64,000 nt of DNA, taken from Paramecium sonneborni (lineage: Eukaryota > Ciliophora > Oligohymenophorea > Peniculida > Parameciidae). Each line of letters begins with the position of its first letter. Within the stretch, counting starts at the first letter, position 1. The notes beneath the pieces are model-generated. The model saw nothing but the letters and a program-made list of their open reading frames with translations. It was not told the origin of the DNA and ran no database searches. The position numbers were made by a program, and so were the translations under genes. The stretch spans positions 1-64,000 of the forward strand of contig CAJJDN010000045.1 in the NCBI GenBank assembly GCA_905182985.1, in the 5' to 3' direction. Shown piece after piece: positions 24,385 through 35,763 of the stretch.

Positions 24385-25564
24385 ATCTATAAATATCTTT
24401 TGTGATATTGTGAAATTTATTTTTGCTTATATTAAATAGCTAATATTAAGAAGACATCGCAATGTTTCTTTTGATAAGATGATCAAAAAAAAACAGGTAC
24501 TATAGTGATTCAAATATATTATATCTTTTTATTCATCTGAAAATTATTTCATTACAGACAAATGCATATAAATTAATTAAATTTCAGTAAAAGAGTAAAT
24601 ATTGAAAGATTAAGTTAATGAATATCGATGATATCGGATGATGCAATTAAATTAATTATCCTAATTTAGATAAATTCAGTTCTGTTGTAATTATTAATTC
24701 AACTATAAACCTTTGGATTGTATGTAAATATTTAAGAACTTAATCTTGATTTAATCATTTAAAGATAATTTAAACTAAGAAATAAACTATTTCAGAAATC
24801 CTGAAAAATGAATAAAATCTTCCTGCAAGATAGAGATGTATTAAAATAGCTGAGTAGTTACAAATAAATTTTGTATTTAAGATTAAGGAAAATTATTGGA
24901 AATTTCTATATTATAACTCAGACTATTTTTCTATTAAGACGAAATAAGTATTTCTTGACATTTACTTACTTATTTGTATATTATTTTCTTAATATGATAA
25001 GAATAAAATGATAGAAAATCTAATTTTGAAGAGTTTCAGCATTTATATTGACAAGATTTTCGGCATTTAAAGGAATATTTAAAATATAATAGAATTTCAG
25101 ATATTGATGGTTGATAATAAAAGTTATTTAAACATTATTATTCTAAATGGAAAATGATCAATTTATCTAAGGGTTACTTAAGTTCATTTAAAATTTGCAA
25201 ACGATCAGATTTTAAATATGTCTATTGATAAGATTAATATTGTGTTTATTATTAGAATAAACTTTAAAATCAATATATCTCTGATTGATAATTCCTTTTA
25301 AAAGAGTTTTCTTTTTAATTGTTGATATTAAATTATATACATAAGAATACTCTAATTTTATGAACTTAATTTTTTTATTTTATACCATTTTCATAGGAAA
25401 TTGGAACATTATTCTACTTTAATTGATTATAGTACCTAACATCTATTCAATTATTTTGTTATTTGGCCTTATCTTATTAGCATTTTTTAACATAGAATAG
25501 GCTATTTAATATTAACCACATGTAAATAAGCAACAAGCTAAAATAACTGTAAAAGTATACATTT
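24385..25564 (+). pseudogene. Coding-like relic with several in-frame TGAs
   Basis: Continuing in frame from the gene at 23948-24384, protein-like pieces are separated by isolated TGAs, for example IYKYLL, YCEIYFCLYQIANIKK and QDDQKKTGTIVIQ. A second stretch at about 25025-25300 behaves the same way (QDFRHLKEYLKYNRISDIDG, then YYSKWKMINLSKGYLSSFK, which still contains a TGG). No intron set was found. I read this as decayed coding DNA; the limits are approximate and chance cannot be excluded. Confidence 0.2.
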
Positions 25565-26835
25565 TCAAAATAAAGAATTTATATGTTATGAATTGATACT
25601 CAATGCTTTATCAAAATACTCCATTGTTTGCTAAAATAACTGCTCTATAAATCTTAAATACAATCCTAAAATTAAAAATAGTTTTTACCTTGTGCATAAA
25701 ATTCTAAATAATCAATTTATCTAATAGTTAATAATTTATTTATGTTGTTTAATGCTTAATCATTGAATCCTATATATAATATAATAATTAATAAAATTGA
25801 TAATATTAAAAAATATTGCTAAAATTAATAAATAATAATTTGATACCTTTTCCAGCATAAAAAATCAACATAATTTACATCTTTTTTTAAAACTAAATCA
25901 TAAATTTAATAACGTCTTGATATCTATCTTATAATCCTAAATAATATTGAATTCATATATTATAGACATTCTCCAAATTGATATGAAATATATATTTAAC
26001 CTTATTAATAGAAATATTCTTTATTAAATTAATTTACTTATAAAGTTTTAATATAAAATTATAAGGCTTCATTGTATTAGTAGGTTTCTTTTAAATATTC
26101 AGCTTAATGAATAAAAAAGAAATAAAACCTATTCCAAACTAAGATGCTGAATTATTTTAATTAATTGATATGCATTTCATATAATAGTCCTTAGCTTCCT
26201 CATAAGATTTTTATTATCTTAAAATATCACCTAAATAATAAATACAAGAAAATATATTTTCTAAAGTGATAAATCATGTTTGAATTAATCTGAATAATAT
26301 CTTTATATATTTATTTTGCTTCTACAGTTTATTCCCTAAAAAGTAGATATAATTAATAACCTTTTTAATACATTATTTCTATATTATATGGTTCATCTAA
26401 CAATAATTTATCAAATATTTCAAGTGCTTCAATTTATTTATCTCTAAGATTTAAAGAGATACCTAAAAGATAGTAACATAAATGCAAACCTTTTTGCAAT
26501 TCATTTTTATTAACAGTTATCCGTTATCTATTTATCTGTAATTTAATATTTAGTTAAATGTAATTCCAATAAATTATAAAGATCACCTAAGATTTTCTAA
26601 GATTTCTTCAAATAAGCAATTATATTGTTTTAGTGTGCTTCCTAAGTTCATCAAATTTAACAAAAGAATAAAGTCCTTATAAAATTTAATAGTGCTTGAG
26701 TTAATTAATTTTATCTTCTAATCCACAAAACTTATAAAATAAACAAGAAGTAAGTTTATCAAAAGATTTAATTGTAATTCCAACTTAATGCTAACATTCT
26801 GAATTAAATCCTTTGGGTATTTTGATTTCTCTCAT
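25565..26835 (-). pseudogene. TPR-repeat protein gene, frameshifted
   Basis: ATG at 26833-26835 (MREIKIPKGF...) leads into tetratricopeptide repeats: LGISLNLRDKQIEALEIFDK, LGDILRQQKSYEEAKDYYMK and IAEYLKETYQYNEALQFYIK, each with the helix-turn-helix spacing of a 34-residue TPR. A 20-nt and a 26-nt intron repair two joins cleanly. Two others, after TDKQITDN and before the LGDILRQQ repeat, need a one-base shift with no usable splice sites. The last TPR-like helix ends in EYFDKALSINSQHIN before TGA 25565-25567. It is best read as a pseudogene, or as a gene with two sequence errors; an intact form would be a protein-interaction scaffold. Confidence 0.5.
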
Positions 26836-27904
26836 AAAAATTTAAATAATTCATGAATGCCATTAACATCTTCATTGAAATGGTGGATATTTTTCTTTAC
26901 TTTTTTTAAAAACAAGGCAAAAAACTCCGTTTTCTTAACAATTAAGATAATGTTTAATATTTAATAAGATAATATATTTTTAATGAATCAGGAGTAAAAA
27001 TATTTGTACATGAGTCAATTTATTAGAATTAATATAAAGATCTTTTTCATTATAATACAAATATTTGATTTTTCTTTTAGTATAAACAGAGAGATAATAA
27101 GTTTGAAGAATAAGAAAGATTAGATATAAAGATTTTCCCTTATTTTATAACAACATTTCTCAATTCTTAAAATTGATAAGATATTATTACTTTTCATTAA
27201 ACTAAATTATTATAAACTAAAATAAATTAATAAATATATAACATCTAAATTAATTAATAATAAATTTGGGTTTCATAGAAGATTATTGATCATTAAAAAT
27301 AAAATATTTAACAAAATATATTGAAAGAAATTAACTATTTCTAATAAGACAAAATTATTATCTACTAAATTATTTTAAGCTTTAAAAAGTAGTTAAGTAA
27401 TAATGAGGGCAGATAAAAGAATAAAAAGAAACTTTTTAAATTATATATTTTGTTGATAAAATATTTTTAAGATCAAAGATATTCAGAAAAAATAATTCTG
27501 AAATCAATAACTCTATGAGTTAATTTAAATTGTCTTTTATATATCATTTTAATTAATTTAATTAATTAAGTATTATGAAAATATTAAGATGATTTGTTGA
27601 GTGAAACTATGGAAGTTTATATCAACTTCCATAGTTTCACTCAACAAATCATCTTAACATTTTCATATAACTAATTTTCAATTTTGAAATATTTTCTCTT
27701 TATATCACATAACCTTTATATTTTCAAAGAATGACTTTGAATTTTCGCATTAAGACTTTATATAATAAATTTAAAACTTTTTAACTTAGTATGCATCTTT
27801 AAAAATACGTTTGTAATCACCTAAAATAATAATTACATTTATAGATTGAGAGCAATATCATTTTTATATAATTAATAAAATAATTAATTTTGAAACAATT
27901 TGAA
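26836..27904. other. Non-coding region with a strong hairpin
   Basis: No gene is supported. The region is dominated by AT-rich spacer; its one striking element is the 40-bp-arm inverted repeat at 27578-27663. Confidence 0.45.
27578..27663. repeat. Near-perfect inverted repeat (40-bp arms, 6-nt loop)
   Basis: Arms 27578-27617 and 27624-27663 are reverse complements with a single mismatch (A at 27583 against C at 27658). They are separated only by TATATC at 27618-27623. A transcript would fold into a very stable 39-pair hairpin. It lies between genes, far from any stop codon I trust, so a simple terminator role is not obvious. The arms (for example GATGATTTGTTGAGTG) are less AT-rich than the flanks. 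Confidence 0.9.
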
Positions 27905-28066
27905 TGAAAAATTATATTTACAATTAATGGGGATCAGAATTTGATGAGATTATAAATCAGATAAATGAAGAATGTGGAAGTTTTTATTAAGTTGTAAAAC
28001 TCTACAATCTTACAGCAAAGTTATAAAAATAATCATATTTATTATAGCCCTTGTTTGTGTGTTGAT
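27905..28066 (+). CDS. Small ORF, 53 aa
   Basis: ATG 27905 to TGA 28064-28066 in the ciliate code. The composition is plausibly coding (WGSEFDEIINQINEECGSFY, residues 8-27), acidic first and Gln/Leu-rich later. It starts about 240 bases after the hairpin. No family and no other support. Confidence 0.2.
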
Positions 28067-28382
28067 AGAAAATGGCCAGAGCTTTTTAAGAATAATACAA
28101 GTTAAATTTTTAAGTTTAACTATTTAAAACTTAACTAAATTATATTTTTAATTAAATTAAATTCAATTAAAACAATTTAATTTTTCTTTTGTAATTATAA
28201 TAGGCAAATTCAATTTACTAATCCAAAAAATGTTTCAAAAATTACTCAGATCTCTTCTTGAGTTTACTTCATTATAGTCAATTAATGTTATTAAAATAAT
28301 GCTTAATAAAATGGAATTTAATTATAATAATTTTAATGGTAAATTTAAAAACAATTAATTGTAAATTTATTTAAGAATTCAA
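28067..28382. other. Intergenic spacer
   Basis: AT-rich sequence between convergent small genes; nothing recognised. Confidence 0.4.
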
Positions 28383-28784
28383 TCAGAAATAAATATGTTT
28401 GGAATATTTTTTTAATTGTGTTTCAATTAATAAATTAGATATTTTATCAACAAAAAATTTATATTGTCTAAGATTTTGCTATTTTATATCTAATTGCCAA
28501 AAAGCACACTATTTAGAATCAAATTTTTCAGAGTAATCCCAATAGGCTAGAAAAAGTAAAGAACTAGCTCCTAAATTATAATATTATAATTAGTTCATCA
28601 ATTCTTTATAAAACTTTACTTAAAATTGTTCTTAAAAAATTTTACAAAGTACTCTCTCGTTCTCCTTTGAGGTCCGAAACTATTTAATATTCCATAGCCA
28701 ATTGTATAAATCACATGAATTTACTTATTAATGTTTCTTATCAAGAATAAATACATTAAAATGTTTTAGAAATTATTATTACAT
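28383..28784 (-). CDS. Hypothetical protein, 133 aa, intronless
   Basis: An uninterrupted ciliate-code frame from ATG 28782-28784 to TGA 28383-28385. The sequence looks strongly protein-like, rich in aromatic residues: FLKHFNVFILDKKHQQ, SCDLYNWLWNIKQFRTSKE and LLFLAYWDYSEKFD, with a helical tail ending in KKYSKHIYF. Standard-code reading hides it because it uses many TAA and TAG codons. There is no signal peptide and no motif I can name. It stands alone between AT-rich spacers, and the next gene on the same strand is the WD40 array gene upstream. Confidence 0.5.
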
Positions 28785-29177
28785 AATTTTTATGAAGTTA
28801 TCCAGATTAACAAACAAAAAGAAAGATCTCAATTTAAGTTATATAACAAAATCAATTCTAAAGTACTCATTCTTATCAATTAATATAAAATTTATCCTCT
28901 TTGTGATATGATTTAAAACTATGGTTTTGATTATTGGGAACTGAAAATTTTATTAAATTTTAAACATGCCTAGCATTATACTTTCAGATAAAAAATAATC
29001 TTCAACCTAAGTTTATTTTGAACATACTTAATAAATTTTTAGAATTTACATACAGAGAAGTAGGAAAAAATATACTTTAAAGTTCCTATAAATTAATTAT
29101 TATATATCCAGAAGAGAAAAATTATTAATTATATCTTACAAATCATAAGTAAATTATATCTTTTATGAGTTAATGAT
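28785..29177. other. Intergenic, no supported gene
   Basis: Downstream sequence of the WD40 array gene. No feature recognised. Confidence 0.4.
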
Positions 29178-30515
29178 TCAATTTCCCAAATCAACATTCC
29201 ATAAACGGATAGATTTATCCACACTACCAGATGCTAAGGTATTACCATCAGGAGAGAAACATACCGTGTCGACATTCTTACTATGACCTTCCAATTCATC
29301 TTTTTATTATCCTGTCTTTACATCCCATAAACGAATAGAGTGATCTGCACTACCAGATGCTAATGTAGTACCATCAGGAGAGTAAGAAATCGATAGAACT
29401 GCCTATTAATGGCCATCTATTTATGATATTTATTTTCCTGTATAAACATCCCAAAAACGAATAGATTTATCCCCACTACCAGATGCTAATTTAGTACCAT
29501 CAGGAGAGAAACATAATGATCTGGCTTTACTTGTATGACCATCCAATTTGGCTTTTAATTACCCTGTCTCAACGTCCCATAAACGGATAGAACAATCCCC
29601 GCCAACAAAATTAGGTTCTCCGCCACCAGATGCTAATGTAGTACCATCAGGAGAAAAGCAAACTGAGTGGACAGAATCACTATGACCATCCAATTTGGCT
29701 TTTTATTATCCTGTCCTAATATCCCACAAGCGAATAGACTAATCAATACTACCAGATGCTAAAGTAGTACCATCAGGAGAGAAAGATACTGATAAAACCC
29801 AATCGCTATGACCATCCAATTTGGCTTTTTCTAATCCAGTCTCAACATCCCACAAACGGATAGACTTATCCATACTACCAGATGCTAATGTAGTACCATC
29901 CGGAGAGAAGCTTACTGACCAGACCCAATCACTATGACCATCCAATTTTGCTTTTTATTATCCTGTCTAAACATCCCATAAACGGATAGAGTTATCTCCA
30001 CTACCAGATGCTAATGTAGTTCCATCAGGAGAGAAGCATACCGATAAAATCTAATCGCTATGACCATCGAGCTTTTTGGCTATTTTTTATCTTTTATCAA
30101 TCTATGAATAGGTAGAGTTATCTGGACTGTCAGATTCTAATGTAGAAACCTCAAGGGAGAGGCTTATTGATAGGATAGGCTTATAATGACCATTCTATCC
30201 TATTTCAAACATAGATAGAATTATTATAATCAACAGGAGCAATTTTATTATAATCAGGAGACATGTACAGATTGATCGAATATTATCTAAATGACGATCC
30301 TAATTGGCTTTTTATTATTCTGGCTTAATGTCCCATAAATAGATTGACTTATCATCATTATCTGAGGCTAATTTAATATCATCCTAAGTGAGGTATATAG
30401 AGTATAATCCATCAGAATTTATTGGAGAACGATCAGGAGTAGAACATATTTAGCTTACTTCATCACTACTTGCACCCAATTTATTTGATTCATGGATTTT
30501 TTGACTGATCAACAT
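29178..30515 (-). CDS. WD40-repeat array protein, about 445 aa
   Basis: The frame is open from TGA at 30597 to the stop TGA 29178-29180; the first usable ATG is 30513-30515, giving 446 codons. Seven blades of about 42 residues are almost identical ([33 protein letters not shown]), one with a five-residue insertion ([13 protein letters not shown]). Such a domain folds into a closed propeller. Toward the N-terminus the repeats decay quickly ([14 protein letters not shown], then stretches with only GH or FS left). The region upstream has N-terminal remnants typical of related genes but broken by TGAs. Either the true N-terminus is spliced in, or this is a pseudogene whose conserved half survives. 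A binding partner cannot be deduced. Confidence 0.7.
29200..30060 (-). repeat. 126-bp tandem repeats encoding WD40 blades
   Basis: Within the WD40 gene the DNA itself is a tandem array of about seven 126-bp units, one lengthened to about 141 bp. Each contains near-identical blocks such as GATGCTAATGTAGTACCATC on the plus strand. Conservation extends to synonymous sites, which points to recent duplication or ongoing homogenisation. Confidence 0.75.
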
Positions 30516-31319
30516 ATGTTTCCAAAATATATTAAACTAATTTATTATTTTTATCTCAAATATTTTCTGTTTTCTAGATTAAAAATGGTGTACTATTCAT
30601 CAGAAATAGAAATTTTTTAATCTTAGATAAGGAACATGAATTTCATAAATTTTTATTTATATCATTCCAAATGTATGTGAAACACTTGTCGTCTCATATA
30701 ATTGATAATCATTATTAAATTAACAAGGACGCTTCAGAATACAATAAAACTGTTATATAGAAAAATCCAGAAAATGCAATAGTTAAAATCAATAAGATAT
30801 TAAAAATTGAATGTTTTTAAGCAATACCTTATTTTCATCAATCGACTTCAATTAGTTAATAAAAACTGAATAATTTTAAAAATGCAATTGAGTATTATGA
30901 TTTTGAATTATGTTTTTGAGCAATTATGCTTCTATTATTTATGATTGTAATTTAAATGTATTGATATTGCTATCTAAAAATATTTTGAATCTTTTTAAAT
31001 TTGTTATTACATAGGCTACTATCCCAAATTATTTATATTAAAATGCCTTGCATTAAATAAGAATCATTGATATAACTAATAGATTTTGATGAGATAAAAA
31101 AATTTTTTTACACAATTAATAAAGATGAAATGTTGAACAATTAAATATGAATTTACAAAAAAATTTAAATATAAACGAATAAAAATTCATTTAGAATTGG
31201 GATGTTTTTTAAAGAAGGTTGAATGTGATTTAAATCTAGTAAATATAAATTGATATTAATGTGAATTGAACATTGCTTTTATAACATTTCTTAATGAATT
31301 TTAAATATAAAAATTATAA
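30516..31319. other. Upstream remnants of the WD40 gene
   Basis: Minus-strand frames contain pieces such as VFINQLKSIDENKVLLKNIQ, broken by TGA. They resemble the coiled N-terminal regions of ciliate WD40 proteins, but I could not join them to the array by introns. The plus strand holds only the upstream region of the ankyrin gene. Confidence 0.3.
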
Positions 31320-32206
31320 ATGGGAAATACAAATGTTAACAAAATTATGCTCAGTTCTATAGAGAAGCAAAAGTACGATAAAATAGTAGAAATTATTGAA
31401 GTATTTCATGACTTGATTAGAAATATCCACAAATATTGTCGGAAGATTTAAGTTAAGAAATATAATCAACTCCTTTAGCCAGAGCTGTCTGGAGAAATGA
31501 CATCTATTTAGTTGATATATTAATAAAAGTAAAATAAATTTGATAGTAGAACGGGGCTGATGTTGACAATGGAGGATCTTCAAGCATAACTCCATTAATG
31601 TGGGCATGCAGAAGAGATAATGCCTACCTGGTCTCTAATTTAGTTGAATATGGAGCTAAAATTGTTACAAAATCAAATGAAGGATACACTGCATTAGATT
31701 ATGCAATAGTTCATGGTAATTATAGACCAGCTTTATTTTTATTTGAATTTTATTAAGAAACTTTAGAATATTTTGATTACTACCAATTTGCTAAGGATAG
31801 GGACTATAGATATGTTAATTATGAAGTTATGTTATCGAATTTGAAACAAAAAGTTCCTTATTCATAGCTACCAAATATATTTAAAAAACCTGAGAAAAAA
31901 AGATTAATAGATCCAGTTGTTGATCCTAGAGAAAGTTGGAAGCAATTAATAGTTAGATAAATCGATTTCAAAGAACCTCCTTTGGTTGAAAGAACTGAAT
32001 TACCTGAAAATTTATAACCATAAAATCGATTTTGGGGAAAAGTTAGATAATAGATCAATGGATTATCTGTTTAGCCATCATAGAGGATGAATTAAGGAGA
32101 TGAAGGCTAGAATTTATAACAAAACATACCGTAAGAAATCAAATCATCAAAAAGTTAGGACTAGGAGCATTCTAACATACATATAGACTAAGTATCAGTA
32201 GGTTGA
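31320..32206 (+). CDS. Ankyrin-repeat protein, 281 aa
   Basis: ATG 31320-31322, introns 31401-31420 (20 nt) and 31529-31549 (21 nt), TGA 32204-32206; 282 codons exactly. Both introns remove frame breaks. Ankyrin repeats occupy about residues 45-120: STPLARAVWRNDIYLVDILI, then ITPLMWACRRDNAYLVSNLV and GYTALDYAIVHGNYRPALFL, with the TPL..A helix starts and loop Gly/Asn. A charged Pro-rich region follows (DPVVDPRESWKQL), then a Gln/Ser-rich low-complexity tail. It is probably a cytosolic adaptor. It is convergent with the WDR83-like gene, about 270 bases downstream. Confidence 0.75.
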
Positions 32207-32479
32207 AATACTTGAAACAAAATTATATAATATTACATATTAAAATAAATAAAGAATTGATTCTCCTCAATTCTTATGTAAGATATCTATTCTGTAAATA
32301 CAGAAAAGTAAGCAATCTTTGGGATAGTACTGATTAATAATATTTTAAAGTATTCAACTATTACCAATAATTTTTTGTTTTTTTAGGTATTCTAAATTTC
32401 ATCGTTTTAGTTAAATTAAGCATGATTAATAATTTCAGAATAATAAATGTATTATTAATATTATTTTCAAAATATTCTC

Positions 32480-33455
32480 TCAAGTTTATTCCATCCATAG
32501 TAAAGCAACATTATCAAATGATGCAGTAACAAAAGAGTTTTATTACGTACTCAATGCTATTGAGCTAACACATTTATCATGCAGTTTTCTGGTAACTTAA
32601 CATTTTCCTGTTAGAATATCATAAATTACTATATTTTATATATATAAATTACGTAATTTTCCATCCTCTGAGCCTGTCAATATCATTCCATCATTCCAAG
32701 AAAATTCACAATTTATTGAATATTGATTGCTTATGTGACTGCCTTAAAGTGCAGCTAATATTGATCCAGAACTTCTTTCCAATATTCTAATTATTGAATC
32801 ATTGCAACTTAAGGCGAACAATCTATCATCAAAACTAGAGCTAAATTTAAAGATTCCTGCCTTCACAAAGTCTTCTTATATTATTCCTTTTCTAATATCA
32901 AATGTTCTTATATAAACAATATTATAAATACCTAATGTGTCCATCAATAGATGAAACTATCATATTATGATGATAAAATGAAATTTAAGTTACACTATCT
33001 TAAAATTCTTTTATTCTTTATATTGGTTAATTTTATTTCTTATCTTTCAAATCCCAAATTTTCACCTCACAATCATATCCCCCTGTAGCTAAAATTGATT
33101 ATTCACCTCCTATTCCAACGCAATTAATCCTTGTACTATGAGGCCCAAATTTTTTAATCACTTAACCTGTAGACACATCCCATAAAAAAGCAATCTTATC
33201 TCCTCCACAGGATACAAATTTAGAATTATCTTATAGAATAGCAAGGTCTTATACTTCATAATTATGTGCTCCAAAATATTATTTTAATTATGTTTCTTTA
33301 TAAGGATTCCATAATATTATTGATCTATCTTATGAACCAGTTAATAAATATTATCCATCAAAATTGAATTTAGCCACATATATTTACGCTTTATGTCCTT
33401 AAAGAGCTCGTTAAGGTTCATAAAGATGAAAATTTTAGGTTTTACTTTTATTCAT
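32480..33455 (-). CDS. WDR83: WD40 protein resembling WDR83/MORG1, 308 aa
   Basis: ATG 33453-33455, introns 32907-32931 (25 nt) and 32629-32652 (24 nt), TGA 32480-32482; 309 codons. Seven blades fill the protein: LQGHKAQIYVAKFNFDG, TGSQDRSIILWNP, SCGGDKIAFLWDVSTGQ, ATGGYDCEVKIWDLKD, SSIDGHIRTFDIRKG, a degenerate blade ending RILERSSG, and TGSEDGKLLIYDILTGKC. The order and the signatures CGGDK, VLWDV-like and SEDGK match WDR83 (MORG1), a 315-residue propeller that scaffolds MAP-kinase signalling and associates with spliceosomal proteins. Length and blade spacing agree. The assignment is from family memory; another small propeller is the alternative. Confidence 0.75.
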
Positions 33456-33639
33456 TTATATATTTTATTTATTATAATATACATAAATCATAAATAATTG
33501 TTTTATTAAAATAGAGTCAATTAAATAATAAACAAATAACAGCTTTTTTCTTCCAGATGAAGATACTATCAGCCTTTCAAGATATATAGATTTTTTATAA
33601 AATTTACAATTATAAAAAAATAATAAAATAAGAATAATC

Positions 33640-34077
33640 TCATTCATTAAGAATATTTAGAAAATCATTTTAAATGAATTATTGAAATGAGTACTTTCTT
33701 TTATTTTCATTTTGTAAAGCTTCAACTAATGTATTTAATGAAAATTTAAGAGACTGATATATAATTTCATCATCAGATTCATTGTCATCATCTTAATTCT
33801 AAAGAAATCATTAACACATTTTTACTCTTGGTTTAAGCAATTAATCTTCTCCTTTTTTATGTGTTATGATATTGTCATTATAACATGGAAATGCGTAGAC
33901 TCTGTTTTATTGCTTTAATCTTATGTAAGATTTTTGTTTAATTTTAATTGCTTTAAACTACTCTTTACTTGCTTTGATTTCAGTATAGTTTGAAATCTCT
34001 TTAACACTTCTTTTAATTCCCTATTTAATTTCTACTGTTTAGTAACTCTAGTCTTATGAACATGAATTGTTAATCAT
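33640..34077 (-). CDS. Hypothetical small charged protein, 136 aa
   Basis: ATG 34075-34077, a 27-nt intron at 33799-33825 that removes an in-frame TGA, TGA 33640-33642; 137 codons. The first two thirds are basic (KEQFKAIKIKQKSYIRLKQQ), followed by an acidic cluster (NQDDDNESDDE) next to the splice junction and a helical C-terminus. There is no signal peptide or membrane segment. It belongs to a minus-strand run with NAC beta and eL37 but shows no link to translation by sequence. The family is unknown. Confidence 0.55.
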
Positions 34078-34488
34078 TAATAATTTTAAATTTGAATAAA
34101 ATTTTCCCACAATTTTGCTTTTATTTCAAATGTTATATAGTTTAAGGAAATAAATTATTTTTTATTATATTATTCTATTTCAATAGTTACAATAGAGGAG
34201 ATTGCTTAAAAAGTTCATCACAAGAAACGAATGATATTCAGATTAAAAAATATTATTTTTACAAAAAAAATAATTAATATTAAAAATACTTTTTTTAGCT
34301 TAAAAATTAGATTTAATAAATTTTACATACCCTCTAGGATTCCATAGAAATATAATTTATTTCATGTAAGAATCAATCCTTTATAATGAAAAAAACTGAA
34401 ACAATTCAAGAAAGTAATAATTTTATAAAGAACTAAGAACCTATGAAATAATTTAATGGCCGGAATACATAACTTATGATCATGTAGC

Positions 34489-35045
34489 TCATTCTTTCTT
34501 GCTTGCTTCTTCAAAGTTTTAACCCTATACTAAATCAGGAATATCATCCTCATCTTTTTAATCAGCTTCTGTTATTTTTTCTACTTTTTCCTATCATTAT
34601 TATTTTAAAGTTTGTACCTTTTAGTTTTCTTTCATTAATTCTTAAAGGAGAGACATTTAATTTGGTCCAATATGATTTAGAATTTCTGGCATCAACTCTT
34701 AAAACTTTTTAGTTTCTGGATTTCCAAATATCGCAAATGTATTGCTTCCAATAGCTGCTTAGACCTCTGGTTTTGAGAAGTGAATAATGGTATTATCATC
34801 TTTGAAAAAATTGACTTCATCAATATTTCCTAATTACTAGACTCCAAATTTCTTTATGACTTATTTCAATTTCTTGTCATCATTAATCTATAATCATTAA
34901 TTCCTTATAATACTTAAGTTTAATGAACATTTTTATGCTTTCTTCTTGCCAAAGTGCTGCCCATCTTGGTTTATCCAAATTTCTCTGCTAATTTCTTTCT
35001 ATTCTCATCAATCTCAGCCTTAATTTATTCTTTGTTAGTGGACAT
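34489..35045 (-). CDS. BTF3: Nascent polypeptide-associated complex beta subunit (BTF3-like), 167 aa
   Basis: ATG 35043-35045, introns 34888-34913 (26 nt) and 34591-34617 (27 nt), TGA 34489-34491; 168 codons. The N-terminus has the ribosome-binding basic motif (ARRKHKNVHQT, compare RRKKKVVHRT in animal NAC beta). The NAC domain follows at about residues 55-120: DDKKLKQVIKKFGVQQLGNI, EVNFFKDDNTIIHFSKPEVQ, SNTFAIFGNPETKKFQELMP. An acidic tail (EADQKDEDDIPDL) closes it, as in other NAC beta proteins. The complex binds nascent chains at the ribosome exit tunnel and prevents mistargeting to the ER. Length is typical. Confidence 0.93.
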
Positions 35046-35763
35046 ATGCTGTTTTATTTATTATTTAAATTTAAAGATTTAATTTTTTAATGGAAAACTA
35101 TATAAATATTTATATAATATTAACTGTAAAAATAAAGAAATCCTACCTTTAAGTGAATACAAAAAAGACTTAAGGTAACTATTTTATGAATAAATAATTT
35201 AAGGATATTCAAAATTAAAATTTTAAATTCTGTTTCAAGTATTTATTTTTAATTAAGATCTTCTCCATGACTTAATTTTCACAGTTTTGAATAATCTACT
35301 ATTAAAAATATACTAAATAATCAACTTGTATTCTAAAATTTATGTGAAGAAATTCTATTTTCTAACATCTTTTTAAAAAAAATATTCAAACTGAAGCATT
35401 AAATATTAAACACTTTTTTTCATTATAAAATTTAATATTTCTTTATAAGATATTATATCTTATTCCCTTCATTCATAAATAAAATCTAATAATTATTTAA
35501 TAGAAATTTTATAAATTTGTGTTTTTTTGTTTTTTTATTTATTCTTAATAGTTTGATGAATTTTATCATAGTATTAAAAATTATGATGATGATATTATTT
35601 GATTATAGAGGTAGATGATTTTTTTTAATTGAATAATAATGATTAAGGTTAAATAATTAAATCAAAAGAATTTATGATTAATTAAGGCATATGAGTAAAT
35701 ATTATAATAACAGAGTAGATGTGTAAAAATAATGTACAATCATTATATAAAAGCATGATTTAA
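35046..35763. other. Intergenic, no supported gene
   Basis: AT-rich spacer between the NAC beta and eL37 genes on the same strand; it probably contains the NAC beta promoter, with no recognisable element. Confidence 0.4.

Noticed and set aside
25025..25300. Gene using TGA as tryptophan
   Set aside because: The frame also contains TGG, has four TGAs in about 100 codons, no start, and a competing open frame from an ATG near 25006; decay or chance is simpler.
27578..27663. Rho-independent terminator or CRISPR repeat
   Set aside because: This is a eukaryotic nuclear genome, the arms are far too long, and there is no repeat array or T-tract next to it.
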